Shown: piece by piece, positions 15,376 through 23,071 of the stretch
Layout: each line of letters starts with the position of its first letter
How positions within the stretch are numbered: position 1 is the first letter of the stretch
Assembly: GCA_964250265.1 (NCBI GenBank)
Contig: CAXUFG010000018.1
Location: 1-40,727 of the forward strand
Length of the DNA stretch: 40,727 nucleotides
Direction: 5' to 3'
DNA from: GCA-003244245 sp964250265
Lineage (GTDB): Bacteria > Actinomycetota > Actinomycetes > Mycobacteriales > Pseudonocardiaceae
The notes under the pieces: generated by a model
What the model saw: the letters and a program-made list of their open reading frames with translations, nothing else
Told to the model about the DNA's origin: nothing
Database searches by the model: none
Position numbers and translations under genes: made by a program

Positions 15376-16668
15376 GTGGCGCCGTCGGCCCGTCGCTATC
15401 GCCGTGTCCGCCGCACGGCACGGATCGCCGCCCTGGCCGCCGCCGCACTGCTCGCCGAGCTTGCTGGAGCGGACCTGCCTGCCCTTGCGCAGGGCACCGC
15501 GCCGGAAACGACCTCAGAGGTCAGCACCTGGTTCGCCGGCCTGGCACCGGACGGGGACGACACCAACGTGCGATTCGCCGCCGGCGGCCTGCGCCTGGAC
15601 TCCAGTCCTGCCGGACCGGCGAGCCTCAGGTCCAGCCGGCCAGAGGGAATGCTGCTGACCACCGTTACGCCGCTGACCACATTCAGCAGCCAGGTAGCGG
15701 CAGAGATCGTCGCCGAGCAGCCGGCCGGATCGATCGTCGCCGTGGACGTCCGCGGCACCCGCGGCGACGGGTCGTGGACTGAGTGGGTGACGACCGGCCC
15801 GGATGCACCCGCGATGCTGGGCGCCGCGGTGACGAGCGTGCAGTCCCGGGTCGTGCTGCGCGGCGGCCAGGACGGCGCAAGCCCGGTAGTGAGATCAATA
15901 CGGCTGACCGCCAGACCTGGCGTGCAGCTGCTGGCCGCCCGCCCGCGCAACGCCCCCAGCTACCGGGTATTCGCAACTCGCGAAGGTCTGGCCGGGCGCA
16001 CCACAGCGAACGGCCACGTCATCCACGAGCGGGACCACTTCGTCGCGCTGCCCTCGCGGCGAGGCCTGGCCCCCCGCGAATCGGGCGACTACACGGTGAA
16101 GGTCTGCGCGGCCAACGGCCGGTGCGAATGGGCGCCAGTGTGGGACGTCGGGCCGTGGAACACCACCGACGACTACTGGAATCCGTCAAACTCGCGCCAG
16201 ACCTGGTCGGATCTGCCACCAGGCCGGCCCCAGGCGCAAGCGGCCTACGAGGACAAATACCATGATGGCCTGGACCAGTTCGGCAGGCAGGTGGGCAACC
16301 CGGCCGGGATCGACCTGGCAGATGGCACTTTCTGGGACGGCCTGGGGCTGCGCAACAACAGCTGGGTCACCGTCACCTACCTCTGGGTAGACGGCGGATC
16401 CCCCGCCATTGTGCGGATCCCGATCCTGCCCGTACGCAGCGGTCCGGGTGAGAAGTACCCGGCCGTCGGGCTAGCCGCCCAGCGCGCCGAGCTGATGGTC
16501 GAATGCGCCGTCACCGGGCAGCTCGTCACCGGCAGCCAGGGCAGCACCGACCGGTGGCTACGGATCGGACCGAAACAGTTCATCCCGGCCGCGCATGTGG
16601 GCCTCGATGCCGTCTCAGAGGCCGCAAAGGTTCAGCAGGTATCGGCTCAGCGCTGCGCAAGCCCGTAG
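15376..16668 (+). CDS. secreted protein with C-terminal SH3-like domain
   Basis: The product is 430 residues from GTG 15376, preceded by AGGAG; the frame is open to 15253 but the first 41 codons lack signal-peptide logic. The N-terminus RRYRRVRRTARIAALAAAAL followed by LPALAQ is a Sec signal. A beta-rich middle (SIVAVDVRGTRGDGSWTEWV) precedes a conserved block ANGHVIHERDHFVALPSRRG, CEWAPVWDVGPWNTTDDYWN, GIDLADGTFWDGLGLRNNSW. The end (LPVRSGPGEKYPAVGLAAQR) looks like a bacterial SH3 fold. Such proteins occur across Pseudonocardiales and probably act in or on the cell wall; no catalytic residues can be assigned. It lies 9 bases upstream of menA. Confidence 0.8.
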   Translation: MAPSARRYRRVRRTARIAALAAAALLAELAGADLPALAQGTAPETTSEVSTWFAGLAPDGDDTNVRFAAGGLRLDSSPAGPASLRSSRPEGMLLTTVTPLTTFSSQVAAEIVAEQPAGSIVAVDVRGTRGDGSWTEWVTTGPDAPAMLGAAVTSVQSRVVLRGGQDGASPVVRSIRLTARPGVQLLAARPRNAPSYRVFATREGLAGRTTANGHVIHERDHFVALPSRRGLAPRESGDYTVKVCAANGRCEWAPVWDVGPWNTTDDYWNPSNSRQTWSDLPPGRPQAQAAYEDKYHDGLDQFGRQVGNPAGIDLADGTFWDGLGLRNNSWVTVTYLWVDGGSPAIVRIPILPVRSGPGEKYPAVGLAAQRAELMVECAVTGQLVTGSQGSTDRWLRIGPKQFIPAAHVGLDAVSEAAKVQQVSAQRCASP

Positions 16669-16677
16669 GGTTGGCGA

Positions 16678-17562
16678 GTGGCAAGCGTAGCGAAGTGGGT
16701 GCAAGGGGCGCGGCCTCGCACGTTGCCCAATTCGATCGCCCCGGTGCTGGCGGGCTGGGGTGCGGCGGCCGCGCTGGGACCAGCGCAGTGGCCACCATCG
16801 CATTGGGCACGGGCGCTGCTCGCGCTGCTCGTGGCACTGGCACTGCAAGTCGGGGTCAATTACGCCAACGACTACTCCGACGGCATCCGCGGGACCGACG
16901 ACGCCCGGGTGGGTCCGATGCGGCTGGTCGGATCCGGTGCCGCGGCACCGGCCGCGGTGCGTACGGCCGCCCTGGCCAGCTTCGTGGTCGCCGGAGCGGC
17001 CGGATTGGTGTTGGTGGCCCTGGCTGGGCAATGGTGGCTGCTCGCGGTGGGCGGTGCATGCGTCGTCGGGGCGTGGTGTTACACCGGCGGCCCCTATCCC
17101 TACGGCTATGCCGCCCTCGGCGAGCTGGCCGTGTTCGTATTCTTCGGGCTGGTCGCGGTGCTCGGCACCCAGTATGTGGTCAGTGGCCAGATCACCCTGA
17201 CCGGCGGCTTGGCGGCCGTTTCGGTAGGGGCGATGTCAGCGGCGGTGCTGGTGGCCAACAATCTGCGGGATATTCCCACCGACTCGATGGCGGCCAAACG
17301 CACCCTAGCCGTTCGCCTCGGCGACCAGCGGACCCGGACGTTGTACGCCGTTCTGGTGAGCGTGCCGTTCGTGATGACGCTCGGCTTGGCGACTCACCGG
17401 TGGGCGTTCCTGATAGGCCTGCTCGCCCTGGTGTTCGCGATACCCGCGCTGCGCCAGGTACGGGACGGAGCCAACGGGGCGGAGCTGATCCCGGTACTTC
17501 GGGACACCGGGCTCGCACTGCTGGTGTGGGCAGCCGCGACGGCGTTGGTGCTGGCCTCGTGA
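16678..17562 (+). CDS. menA: 1,4-dihydroxy-2-naphthoate polyprenyltransferase
   Basis: The product is 294 residues and multi-pass. It attaches the polyprenyl chain to dihydroxynaphthoate at the membrane, giving demethylmenaquinone. The prenyltransferase motifs NYANDYSDGIRGTD (61-74) and NNLRDIPTDSMAAKRTLAVR supply the Mg-diphosphate Asp residues. The start is GTG 16678. Roughly eight hydrophobic helices are visible. With menB and menE it gives three of the menaquinone genes in one window. The 3' end faces a convergent DUF4229 gene, with a 40-base element between the two. Confidence 0.95.
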   Translation: MASVAKWVQGARPRTLPNSIAPVLAGWGAAAALGPAQWPPSHWARALLALLVALALQVGVNYANDYSDGIRGTDDARVGPMRLVGSGAAAPAAVRTAALASFVVAGAAGLVLVALAGQWWLLAVGGACVVGAWCYTGGPYPYGYAALGELAVFVFFGLVAVLGTQYVVSGQITLTGGLAAVSVGAMSAAVLVANNLRDIPTDSMAAKRTLAVRLGDQRTRTLYAVLVSVPFVMTLGLATHRWAFLIGLLALVFAIPALRQVRDGANGAELIPVLRDTGLALLVWAAATALVLAS

Positions 17563-17582
17563 GGCCAGCACCGCGGCTGCTC

Positions 17583-17622
17583 GTGAGTGGCATTCGGTGC
17601 TATAACACTGTTTCCCACTCAC
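17583..17622 (+). repeat. 40-base dispersed element, copy 2
   Basis: It starts GTGAGTGGCATTCGGTGCTA and ends TAACACTGTTTCCCACTCAC. The 8-base ends GTGAGTGG/CCACTCAC are inverted, and an inner GTG ... CAC pair adds symmetry. It sits between convergent menA and the DUF4229 gene and contains the latter's stop codon (17619-17621). Confidence 0.8.
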
Positions 17623-17891
17623 GAATCGCCGCGCAGCTGGCGACGGACGGCCCGGCGGCGCTCCCCAACCACGGCCAAGCCGGCAGTCACCCGGGCCCGT
17701 AATGAGCCCAGCAACACCATCGACAGCGGCAACGCCACCACTAGCGCGAGCAGCATCGACACCAGCAGCGGGACACCGGCCAGCACCAGAACCAGCGCCA
17801 TGGCGGCGACCATGGCCAGCCGGGCCATGGTGTAGAGCACCAGGTCGCGGGCGAGCGTGGAGCCGGTCGGTGGAGTCTGCGGTGCCGCCAC
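17619..17891 (-). CDS. DUF4229 family membrane protein
   Basis: The product is 90 residues from GTG 17891 (VAAPQTPPTGSTLARDLVLY). RDLVLYTMARLAMVAAMALV, then two adjoining hydrophobic helices and a basic tail RERRRAVRRQ-type end, match the short two-helix DUF4229 proteins that sit next to menA in mycobacteria and relatives. The longer frame to 18047 includes improbable Arg/Ser-rich sequence. Function unknown; location inner membrane. Confidence 0.7.
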   Translation of the reverse strand: MAAPQTPPTGSTLARDLVLYTMARLAMVAAMALVLVLAGVPLLVSMLLALVVALPLSMVLLGSLRARVTAGLAVVGERRRAVRRQLRGDS

Positions 17892-18058
17892 GACCAGCCA
17901 GCTTATCCCGCCGAGCGGCGGCGCTCGACGAACGTCCGTTTGGTGCCCGGTTCGCGCGGATTGGGCCGAACGGGTAAGGCGCGTGTAGCGCCGCTGAGCA
18001 GCGGGTACATTTGATCTATGTGATTGATCAGTGACTGAAGGCAGCATGGAGGCAAGGG

Positions 18059-18607
18059 ATGAACACCGTCGGCTGGATTGTCATAGGAATCGTCGTGTTG
18101 GCGGTGATCGTGCTGCTGGCGGTGGTGCTCCGCAAGCGCAGCCGCGCCAACCTGCAGGAACGATTCGGGCCTGAGTACGACCGCGAAGTAGAGGCCAGGG
18201 GCAGCGAGCGTGACGCGGAGCGCCACCTACGGGACGTCGCCAATCGGCGCGACCAGCTTGACATCCGCCAGCTGGACGCTGCGGCCCGCGATCGCTACAC
18301 CCAACGCTGGCAGGCCGTGCAGACCGACTTCGTCGACCAGCCCGGGCGCGCACTGGATGAGGCAGACCGTCTGGTGACCGACGTCATGCAGGACCGTGGC
18401 TACCCGGTGCACAACTTCAACGAGCGGGCCGAGCTGGTCGCCGCTGACCATCCACAGGTCGTTGAGCACTACCGCGCTGCGCATGCCGCCCGGCAGCGCC
18501 ACACACCGAGCCATGACGGCGCTGCAAGCGGCGGCGATACCGAAGAGCTGCGTCAAGCATTCGTACATTACCGCGCACTGTTTGACGAGCTGGTGAACGA
18601 CCGCTAG
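18059..18607 (+). CDS. membrane-anchored protein of unknown function, paralogue of the next gene
   Basis: The product is 182 residues. One N-terminal membrane helix (VGWIVIGIVVLAVIVLLAVV) is followed by a basic stretch and a soluble helical domain: RYTQRWQAVQTDFVDQPGRA, LDEADRLVTDVMQDRGYPV, and a final LRQAFVHYRALFDELV. The middle and end resemble the next protein (QWQRVQGTFVDDPQRAVHEA ... LRVSFQRYREFFQRLL), so the two are diverged copies of one domain. The ATG follows GGAGGCAAGGG. The companion CsbD gene suggests an envelope or general stress role, which is inference. Confidence 0.7.
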   Translation: MNTVGWIVIGIVVLAVIVLLAVVLRKRSRANLQERFGPEYDREVEARGSERDAERHLRDVANRRDQLDIRQLDAAARDRYTQRWQAVQTDFVDQPGRALDEADRLVTDVMQDRGYPVHNFNERAELVAADHPQVVEHYRAAHAARQRHTPSHDGAASGGDTEELRQAFVHYRALFDELVNDR

Positions 18608-18637
18608 GCCGCGAGAGGCTATCGACGGAGGCAGGAC

Positions 18638-19354
18638 ATGAATATCAGCCAGCAGCATGGAGAATCCGAACGAGGAGAAGGCCTGGGCGGGAGAGTACGT
18701 CGCTTCATCGACGGTGAGTTGAATCGCGCCCGGGATAAACGAGATCGAGAAACCGACGAGGGTCACACCGAGCATAGACATGCGCACGATCCCACCGCAG
18801 AGTCCGCTCGGAATCAGGAAGCCGTGAACCGGAACATCGAGGATCCTAGGGACGCCGGTGAATTCAAGGACGTCGGCGAACCGAAATACGCCAGAGAACC
18901 GAAATACGTCAGCGAACCCGGTGATGTCAACCACCCGGTGGCCAATGTCAGGGAACCCCATGACGTCAACCACCCGGTGGCCACCGCGCCCGTTGACACC
19001 GGATACGACGCGACCGGGCACGACCCACACGGGGAAGGCGCCAGGGTCGAGAGTGCGTCAGCACGCGACCATAGCCGCACGAGTAGTGAGGCCGCCGCCG
19101 ATGGCAGTGCCACTCGCGTGGGGCTGCTCAATGACCCAGCTGGCTTGCGCGAGCAGTGGCAACGGGTGCAGGGCACCTTTGTCGACGACCCACAGCGGGC
19201 GGTACACGAGGCCAGCGTGCTCGTCGAGCGGACACTACAGGAGATCCACGAGAACGTCAGCCGTGGACAGATCAGCGACCCGACATCGACCGAGGATCTG
19301 CGGGTCAGCTTCCAACGCTACCGCGAGTTCTTTCAACGGCTACTATCGGCGTGA
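18638..19354 (+). CDS. hydrophilic protein with internal repeats, paralogue of the previous gene
   Basis: The product is 238 residues with no membrane segment. The first 140 are highly charged and low-complexity, with tandem repeats (EPKYAREPKYVSEP; DVNHPVANVREPHDVNHPVA) also visible as DNA repeats near 18880-18980. The C-terminal 80 residues carry the same helical domain as the preceding gene. It lies 30 bases after that gene with a GGAGG site before ATG 18638, so the two are likely co-transcribed. Unknown function; disordered, charged N-termini are common in stress-linked proteins. Confidence 0.7.
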   Translation: MNISQQHGESERGEGLGGRVRRFIDGELNRARDKRDRETDEGHTEHRHAHDPTAESARNQEAVNRNIEDPRDAGEFKDVGEPKYAREPKYVSEPGDVNHPVANVREPHDVNHPVATAPVDTGYDATGHDPHGEGARVESASARDHSRTSSEAAADGSATRVGLLNDPAGLREQWQRVQGTFVDDPQRAVHEASVLVERTLQEIHENVSRGQISDPTSTEDLRVSFQRYREFFQRLLSA

Positions 19355-19426
19355 TGGGTCGCGAGTAGGAAGGCATCCCGCCAACCGGCGGGGTGCCGGA
19401 TAATGTTACTGCTGAAGGAGAATTCG

Positions 19427-19597
19427 ATGGGGCTTGCCGACAAAGCTAAGAACAAGGCCGAAGAAGTCAAAGGCCAGGGCAAAGAGACTGCCGGAAAAGC
19501 AACGGATGACGACCAGCTCAAGGCCGAAGGCAAGGCTGATCAAGCCAAGGGAAACATCAAGCAGGCCGGCGAAAAAATCAAGGACACCTTCAAGTAA
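19427..19597 (+). CDS. CsbD family stress-response protein
   Basis: The product is 56 residues, MGLADKAKNKAEEVKGQGKE ... GKADQAKGNIKQAGEKIKDT, a typical CsbD four-helix Lys/Glu/Gly/Ala pattern. ATG 19427 has AAGGAG 8 bases upstream; the frame is open to 19403 but those eight codons contain the ribosome site. CsbD proteins are strongly induced under general stress in many bacteria; their biochemical role is unknown. The gene is followed within 4 bases by the GC tract and assembly gap. Confidence 0.9.
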   Translation: MGLADKAKNKAEEVKGQGKETAGKATDDDQLKAEGKADQAKGNIKQAGEKIKDTFK

Positions 19598-19600
19598 GGA

Positions 19601-19712
19601 CGCTGAGGTGGGGGGGGGGCCGCGCGCGNNNNNNNNNNACCCCCCACCCTTACCTCCCCCCCGCCGCGGGGCCCCCCCCCCCCCCCCGGCCGGCGCCCCC
19701 CCCACCTCAGCG
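19601..19712. other. assembly gap with poly-G/poly-C flanks and inverted arms
   Basis: Ten Ns at 19629-19638 are bounded by a G run and long C runs. The left arm 19601-19616 (CGCTGAGGTGGGGGGG) is the exact reverse complement of 19697-19712. Either a very GC-rich hairpin (a csbD terminator) stopped the sequencing, or the flanks are artefacts. Bases here should not be trusted. Confidence 0.8.
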
Positions 19713-19884
19713 CTGGGCGACGGTGTCCGACTTCCGGCCTGACCGCGTTCGGGACTCAGCGGTGCCGGATCGTGCGCTCGGGGCCAGGCGACCTGGGGGC
19801 GGCGAGGGCGGCAGCCGCCCGCGACGGTGAGGCGCTCGCCGGCCCGGCCCGGGACGATATCGAACGCCAGTGGAGGCAGGAGTA
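19713..19884. other. gap sequence with no supported gene
   Basis: One plus-strand frame ends RDDIERQWRQEYGSP then TAG at 19895-19897, which could be the tail of a gene whose front is lost in the assembly gap. Nothing else is supported. Confidence 0.35.
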
Positions 19885-19953
19885 CGGTTCACCGTAGAGT
19901 AACCGATTTGGGATGATTCATCCCATTACCGATGCTTTACCTCTACAGAACCG
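19885..19953. promoter_or_regulatory. long imperfect inverted repeat upstream of bldC
   Basis: CGGTTC and TAGAGTAA on the left pair with TTACCTCTA and GAACCG on the right. The centre is a 17-base palindrome, TGGGATGA-T-TCATCCCA (19909-19925). It ends about 80 bases before the BldC start. It could be an operator or an RNA hairpin in the leader. Confidence 0.5.
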
Positions 19954-20033
19954 TTCGAGTACCTGGCGGGCGACCTGTCACGATACTCCGGTAGGTCCCG
20001 ACTGTGAGGTCGACGCGCTTGGGGAGGCCCGTC

Positions 20034-20273
20034 ATGTCCCATCCACAGAGCACTGAACGTCTGCTCACGCCCGGGGAGGTGGCTGCGCTGTTCCGAGTAG
20101 ATCCGAAGACCGTCACTCGGTGGGCCTCCGCTGGGCGGATCGGCTCGATCAGAACCCCGGGCGGGCATCGGCGATTCCGGGAGACAGAGGTTCGGGCGCT
20201 GCTTGCTTCACTCACCACTCCGGCGCCACTGGATCGCTCCTCGGATCGCACCGCCCGCAAGACCGCCGGGTGA
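20034..20273 (+). CDS. bldC: BldC-family MerR-like DNA-binding protein
   Basis: The product is 79 residues from ATG 20034 with GGGGAGG upstream; an upstream in-frame ATG at 20004 is less likely. The core LLTPGEVAALFRVDPKTVTR, then WASAGRIGSIRTPGGHRRFR and EVRALLA, follows Streptomyces BldC closely (from memory). BldC is a small single-domain relative of MerR that binds DNA cooperatively to tandem repeats; in Streptomyces it delays sporulation. A similar protein occurs in mycobacteria, so it need not mean sporulation here. It stands alone on the plus strand behind a large inverted repeat. Confidence 0.9.
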   Translation: MSHPQSTERLLTPGEVAALFRVDPKTVTRWASAGRIGSIRTPGGHRRFRETEVRALLASLTTPAPLDRSSDRTARKTAG

Positions 20274-20347
20274 TATCCGGGTGAGGCCAGCTCGCCTGCT
20301 TCGCTGAACGCGACTACGCTCGGTGCGACGTGGAGGAGGTGGCTGCC

Positions 20348-20515
20348 GTGCAGTTCGTGATGGCGGCGATGGGCGTGGCTGGGATCACCGTGCTGCTGTG
20401 GAAGGCATTGCGCCCACAGCGCCCGGCAGGGCGCCCAGTGCTCGCACCGGACGACGATCCGGAGTTCCTCAGCGGCTTGAATCGCCGGCGGCAGCCCCCG
20501 GAAAACGAACACTGA
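20348..20515 (+). CDS. small single-pass membrane protein
   Basis: The product is 55 residues from GTG 20348, placed 9 bases after GGAGGAGG; GTG 20330 in the same frame has no such site. One hydrophobic helix (VQFVMAAMGVAGITVLLWKA) is followed by a short polar tail (DDDPEFLSGLNRRRQ). It is convergent with ccsB, 14 bases apart. No family recognised. Confidence 0.6.
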   Translation: MQFVMAAMGVAGITVLLWKALRPQRPAGRPVLAPDDDPEFLSGLNRRRQPPENEH

Positions 20516-20529
20516 GGACCACTGAAGCC

Positions 20530-21477
20530 TCAGATCCCGGCGTAAGAGTGCCAACCGGCGATGACGATGTTGACAAAGAACAGGTTGAACAGCATCACCC
20601 CGAAGCCGACCACGTTGATCCAGGCCGCCCGCGAACCGCGCCACCCAGCCGTCGCCCTGGCGTGCAGGTACCCGGCATAAACCACCCAGGCAACCAGCGC
20701 ACAGGTCTCTTTGGGGTCCCAGCCCCAGTAACGGCCCCACGCCGCCTCGGCCCAGATCGCGCCGGTGATGATTGCGAAGGTCCAGATCGGCAGCGCGAAT
20801 ACTGCCGTGCGATAGGCCAGCCGGTCCAGAACGGCGCTGTCGGGCAGCCGCTCGGCGATCCGTGGGCCGCCGCGAGTGCTGATCAGATACAGCACGCTGG
20901 CCACGCCGGATACCAGCAGGATGCCCGATGCGGTGGCTGCCGCGGAGACATGAATCGTGATCCAGTACGAGTTCAGGGCCGGAATCAGCGGCGCGGCCTG
21001 CGCGTAGAGCACGGTGCCGCCCAGGAACATCAGCACCACGACGGGCAGCAGCACGAACCCGCCCAGCCGGCGCAACGCGTGCCCGACGCTGCGCTGCCGG
21101 TACAGCGCAATCAGCCACCCGGCTACCGCCACGAAGCAGATCGCCGAGGTGAACTCGTACATGTTGGCCCAGGGCACCCGCCCGATCGCGACCCCGCGCA
21201 GCACGAGCGAGCTGGCGTGCACCAGCACCGCGAGCCCCGTCAGCGCCACCGCGGAGCGGCCGATCCGCTCGGCCTTGCCTCTCGGTGGTGCACTCTCGGG
21301 AGGAGCCAGCGTCACCACCGACCCATCCCCCACAGCTACCTGGCCGGCTGCGGTGGCAACCGGCACCCGACCCGCCGCGTATTCGACGGCATGCAGGGCC
21401 ATCGCGAGGAGGTAGAGGACTAGAGCGGTGCCATAGGCGAGGTCACTGTAGGACGCCAGAACCGGGTTGATCGGCAT
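20530..21477 (-). CDS. ccsB: cytochrome c biogenesis protein CcsB/ResC (haem handling)
   Basis: The product is 315 residues with about eight membrane helices. The tryptophan-rich haem-binding signature WGRYWGWDPKETCALVAW is intact, and conserved His residues lie in helices on either side (ALHAVEYAAG; ITIHVSAAAT; AGWHSYAGI). With ResB it forms the system II synthase that carries haem across the membrane and attaches it to apocytochrome c. The start at 21477 lies 35 bases inside the resB 3' end, so the two are translationally coupled. It is the last gene of the hemL-ccsB operon. Confidence 0.93.
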   Translation of the reverse strand: MPINPVLASYSDLAYGTALVLYLLAMALHAVEYAAGRVPVATAAGQVAVGDGSVVTLAPPESAPPRGKAERIGRSAVALTGLAVLVHASSLVLRGVAIGRVPWANMYEFTSAICFVAVAGWLIALYRQRSVGHALRRLGGFVLLPVVVLMFLGGTVLYAQAAPLIPALNSYWITIHVSAAATASGILLVSGVASVLYLISTRGGPRIAERLPDSAVLDRLAYRTAVFALPIWTFAIITGAIWAEAAWGRYWGWDPKETCALVAWVVYAGYLHARATAGWRGSRAAWINVVGFGVMLFNLFFVNIVIAGWHSYAGI

Positions 21478-23071
21478 CGCAGCGCCCCCCTTTCTTCGAG
21501 ACCGCGGCAGGCACTGGTGGCTGCCCTCGTCCCGGCGGCAGCAGATCAGCCGCGATCTGCTCGAATTCCTCGCCGTAGCCAGCCGCCTCGGTACGGGCCA
21601 GCCCGCCCAGCTCCACTACGGTACCGGCCGGTCTCATCGGGGTGGCGCGTACCCAGAATCGGCGGCGCTTCACCGTGAGGGACAGCGCCAGGCCACTGAG
21701 CACCAGCACCGCGAAACCGAGCACCCACAGCTGTGCGGGATCGTAGGAGACCTGCAGCAAGACGAACCGGGTCACTCCATCGAAGGCCACCACCGTGCCG
21801 TCGGGCAGGGTGAGCTGGCCGCCGGGGCGCAGGTTGCCCCGCGCCACCTGCTTGAGCCGCCCAGAATCCACCATGGACTGATCGATGGAGAAGATCGATT
21901 GGCCACGACCTGAGTTGTTGCCCAGATCCCCTCTGAGCACGTCGATCGCGACGGCCGGGTCGAGTGAGTCGGGGAATGCCGAGGACAGCAGCGAGCCGCG
22001 GAACGCCGCGGTCGGCGCGAACAACCCGGTGATCGCGAGCTGGCGGGTACGCCGGGTCGCGTCGTCGGTGACCCCGGGCGGATCGAACTTGGTGGTGCCC
22101 TCAGAAAGAAAGGTGACCTGCTCCACCGGCCGCCACTGCACCACGGCGCGGCGCTGCTGCCCGTCCGGGAAGGTGACGATGAACCGCGGAGCGTAACCGT
22201 GACTGAGCAGGTAAACCCGGGTGCCGCCGAGCCGGAGGGGATCGTTGACCTTCAGCTGGTAGGGATGCCAGGAGCCGGTGGCGAGATCGTCGGGGCCCTG
22301 GTAGGTGATGGCAGCGCGGAACTCCTCGGCCTGCCCGGTCGGCAGGTAGGTCGGGGTGAACGAGTTGACTTGCAGGCAGAACGGGGTCAGCGCGGTGCCG
22401 TCGACGGAGCGGCCGGGTTGGAACGAGTCGTAGGCCAGCGGGCCGGAATTACAGAACTGCGATCCATCGGCCAACACGATCACCTGGCCCTGGTAGCCGA
22501 CCAGCTTGCCGATCGCGAAGGACACCAGCAGCCCGAGCAGGGAGATGTGGAAGACGAGGTTGCCGGCTTCGCGCAGGTAACCCCGCTCGGCGGACAGGGT
22601 CCGGGCGCCGCCGGGCTCTTCCCGCTCGGCGATCCGCCACCCTCGCAACCGTCGCCGGGCGGTGACGATGAACTCCTGCGCGGAAGCGTCGGAATCGCCG
22701 CGCGCGTGGTGCGGCAGCCGGCCCAGGTTGCGGGGGGTGGCCACCGGGGCTCGGCGCAGCTGCCGCGCGTATTCGATGCTGCGCGGCACCACGCAGCCCA
22801 CCAACGACACGAACAGCAGCAGGTAGATCGCCGCGAACCAGGGGCTGGCGAATACCTCGAAGAAGCCCAGCCAGTCCAGGACCGGGGCCAGTTTCGGGTG
22901 CTGCGCCTGGTAGGTCCGCACCCGATCGGGGTTCAGCGAGTATTGCGGCAGCAGGGCTCCCGGCAGCGCGCCCAGCGCCAGCAGGAACAGCAGCATCAGC
23001 GCGGTGCGCATGCTGGTCAGCCCGCGCCAGGTGTTGCGCAGCGCGGCCGTGAGGGTGCTCGCCCGGATCAT
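21443..23071 (-). CDS. resB: cytochrome c biogenesis protein ResB
   Basis: The product is 542 residues. Three N-terminal helices (MRTALMLLFLLALGALPGAL, FAAIYLLLFVSLVGCVVPRS, LVFHISLLGLLVSFAIGKLV) precede a large extracytoplasmic domain and a final helix (LWVLGFAVLVLSGLALSLTV), the ResB plan. His175-type residue in NLVFHISLLG is the conserved membrane His. It partners CcsB in haem ligation. ATG 23071 follows the ccdA TAG with no spacer (TAGATG), so expression is coupled. The length is usual for actinobacterial ResB. Confidence 0.92.
   Translation of the reverse strand: MIRASTLTAALRNTWRGLTSMRTALMLLFLLALGALPGALLPQYSLNPDRVRTYQAQHPKLAPVLDWLGFFEVFASPWFAAIYLLLFVSLVGCVVPRSIEYARQLRRAPVATPRNLGRLPHHARGDSDASAQEFIVTARRRLRGWRIAEREEPGGARTLSAERGYLREAGNLVFHISLLGLLVSFAIGKLVGYQGQVIVLADGSQFCNSGPLAYDSFQPGRSVDGTALTPFCLQVNSFTPTYLPTGQAEEFRAAITYQGPDDLATGSWHPYQLKVNDPLRLGGTRVYLLSHGYAPRFIVTFPDGQQRRAVVQWRPVEQVTFLSEGTTKFDPPGVTDDATRRTRQLAITGLFAPTAAFRGSLLSSAFPDSLDPAVAIDVLRGDLGNNSGRGQSIFSIDQSMVDSGRLKQVARGNLRPGGQLTLPDGTVVAFDGVTRFVLLQVSYDPAQLWVLGFAVLVLSGLALSLTVKRRRFWVRATPMRPAGTVVELGGLARTEAAGYGEEFEQIAADLLPPGRGQPPVPAAVSKKGGRCDADQPGSGVLQ

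Noticed and set aside
16503..17702. 399-codon plus-strand frame
   Set aside because: It overlaps the secreted protein and menA in another phase; the real genes have clear motifs.
20323..21423. 366-codon plus-strand frame over ccsB
   Set aside because: It is antisense to a confident membrane protein and is low-complexity.
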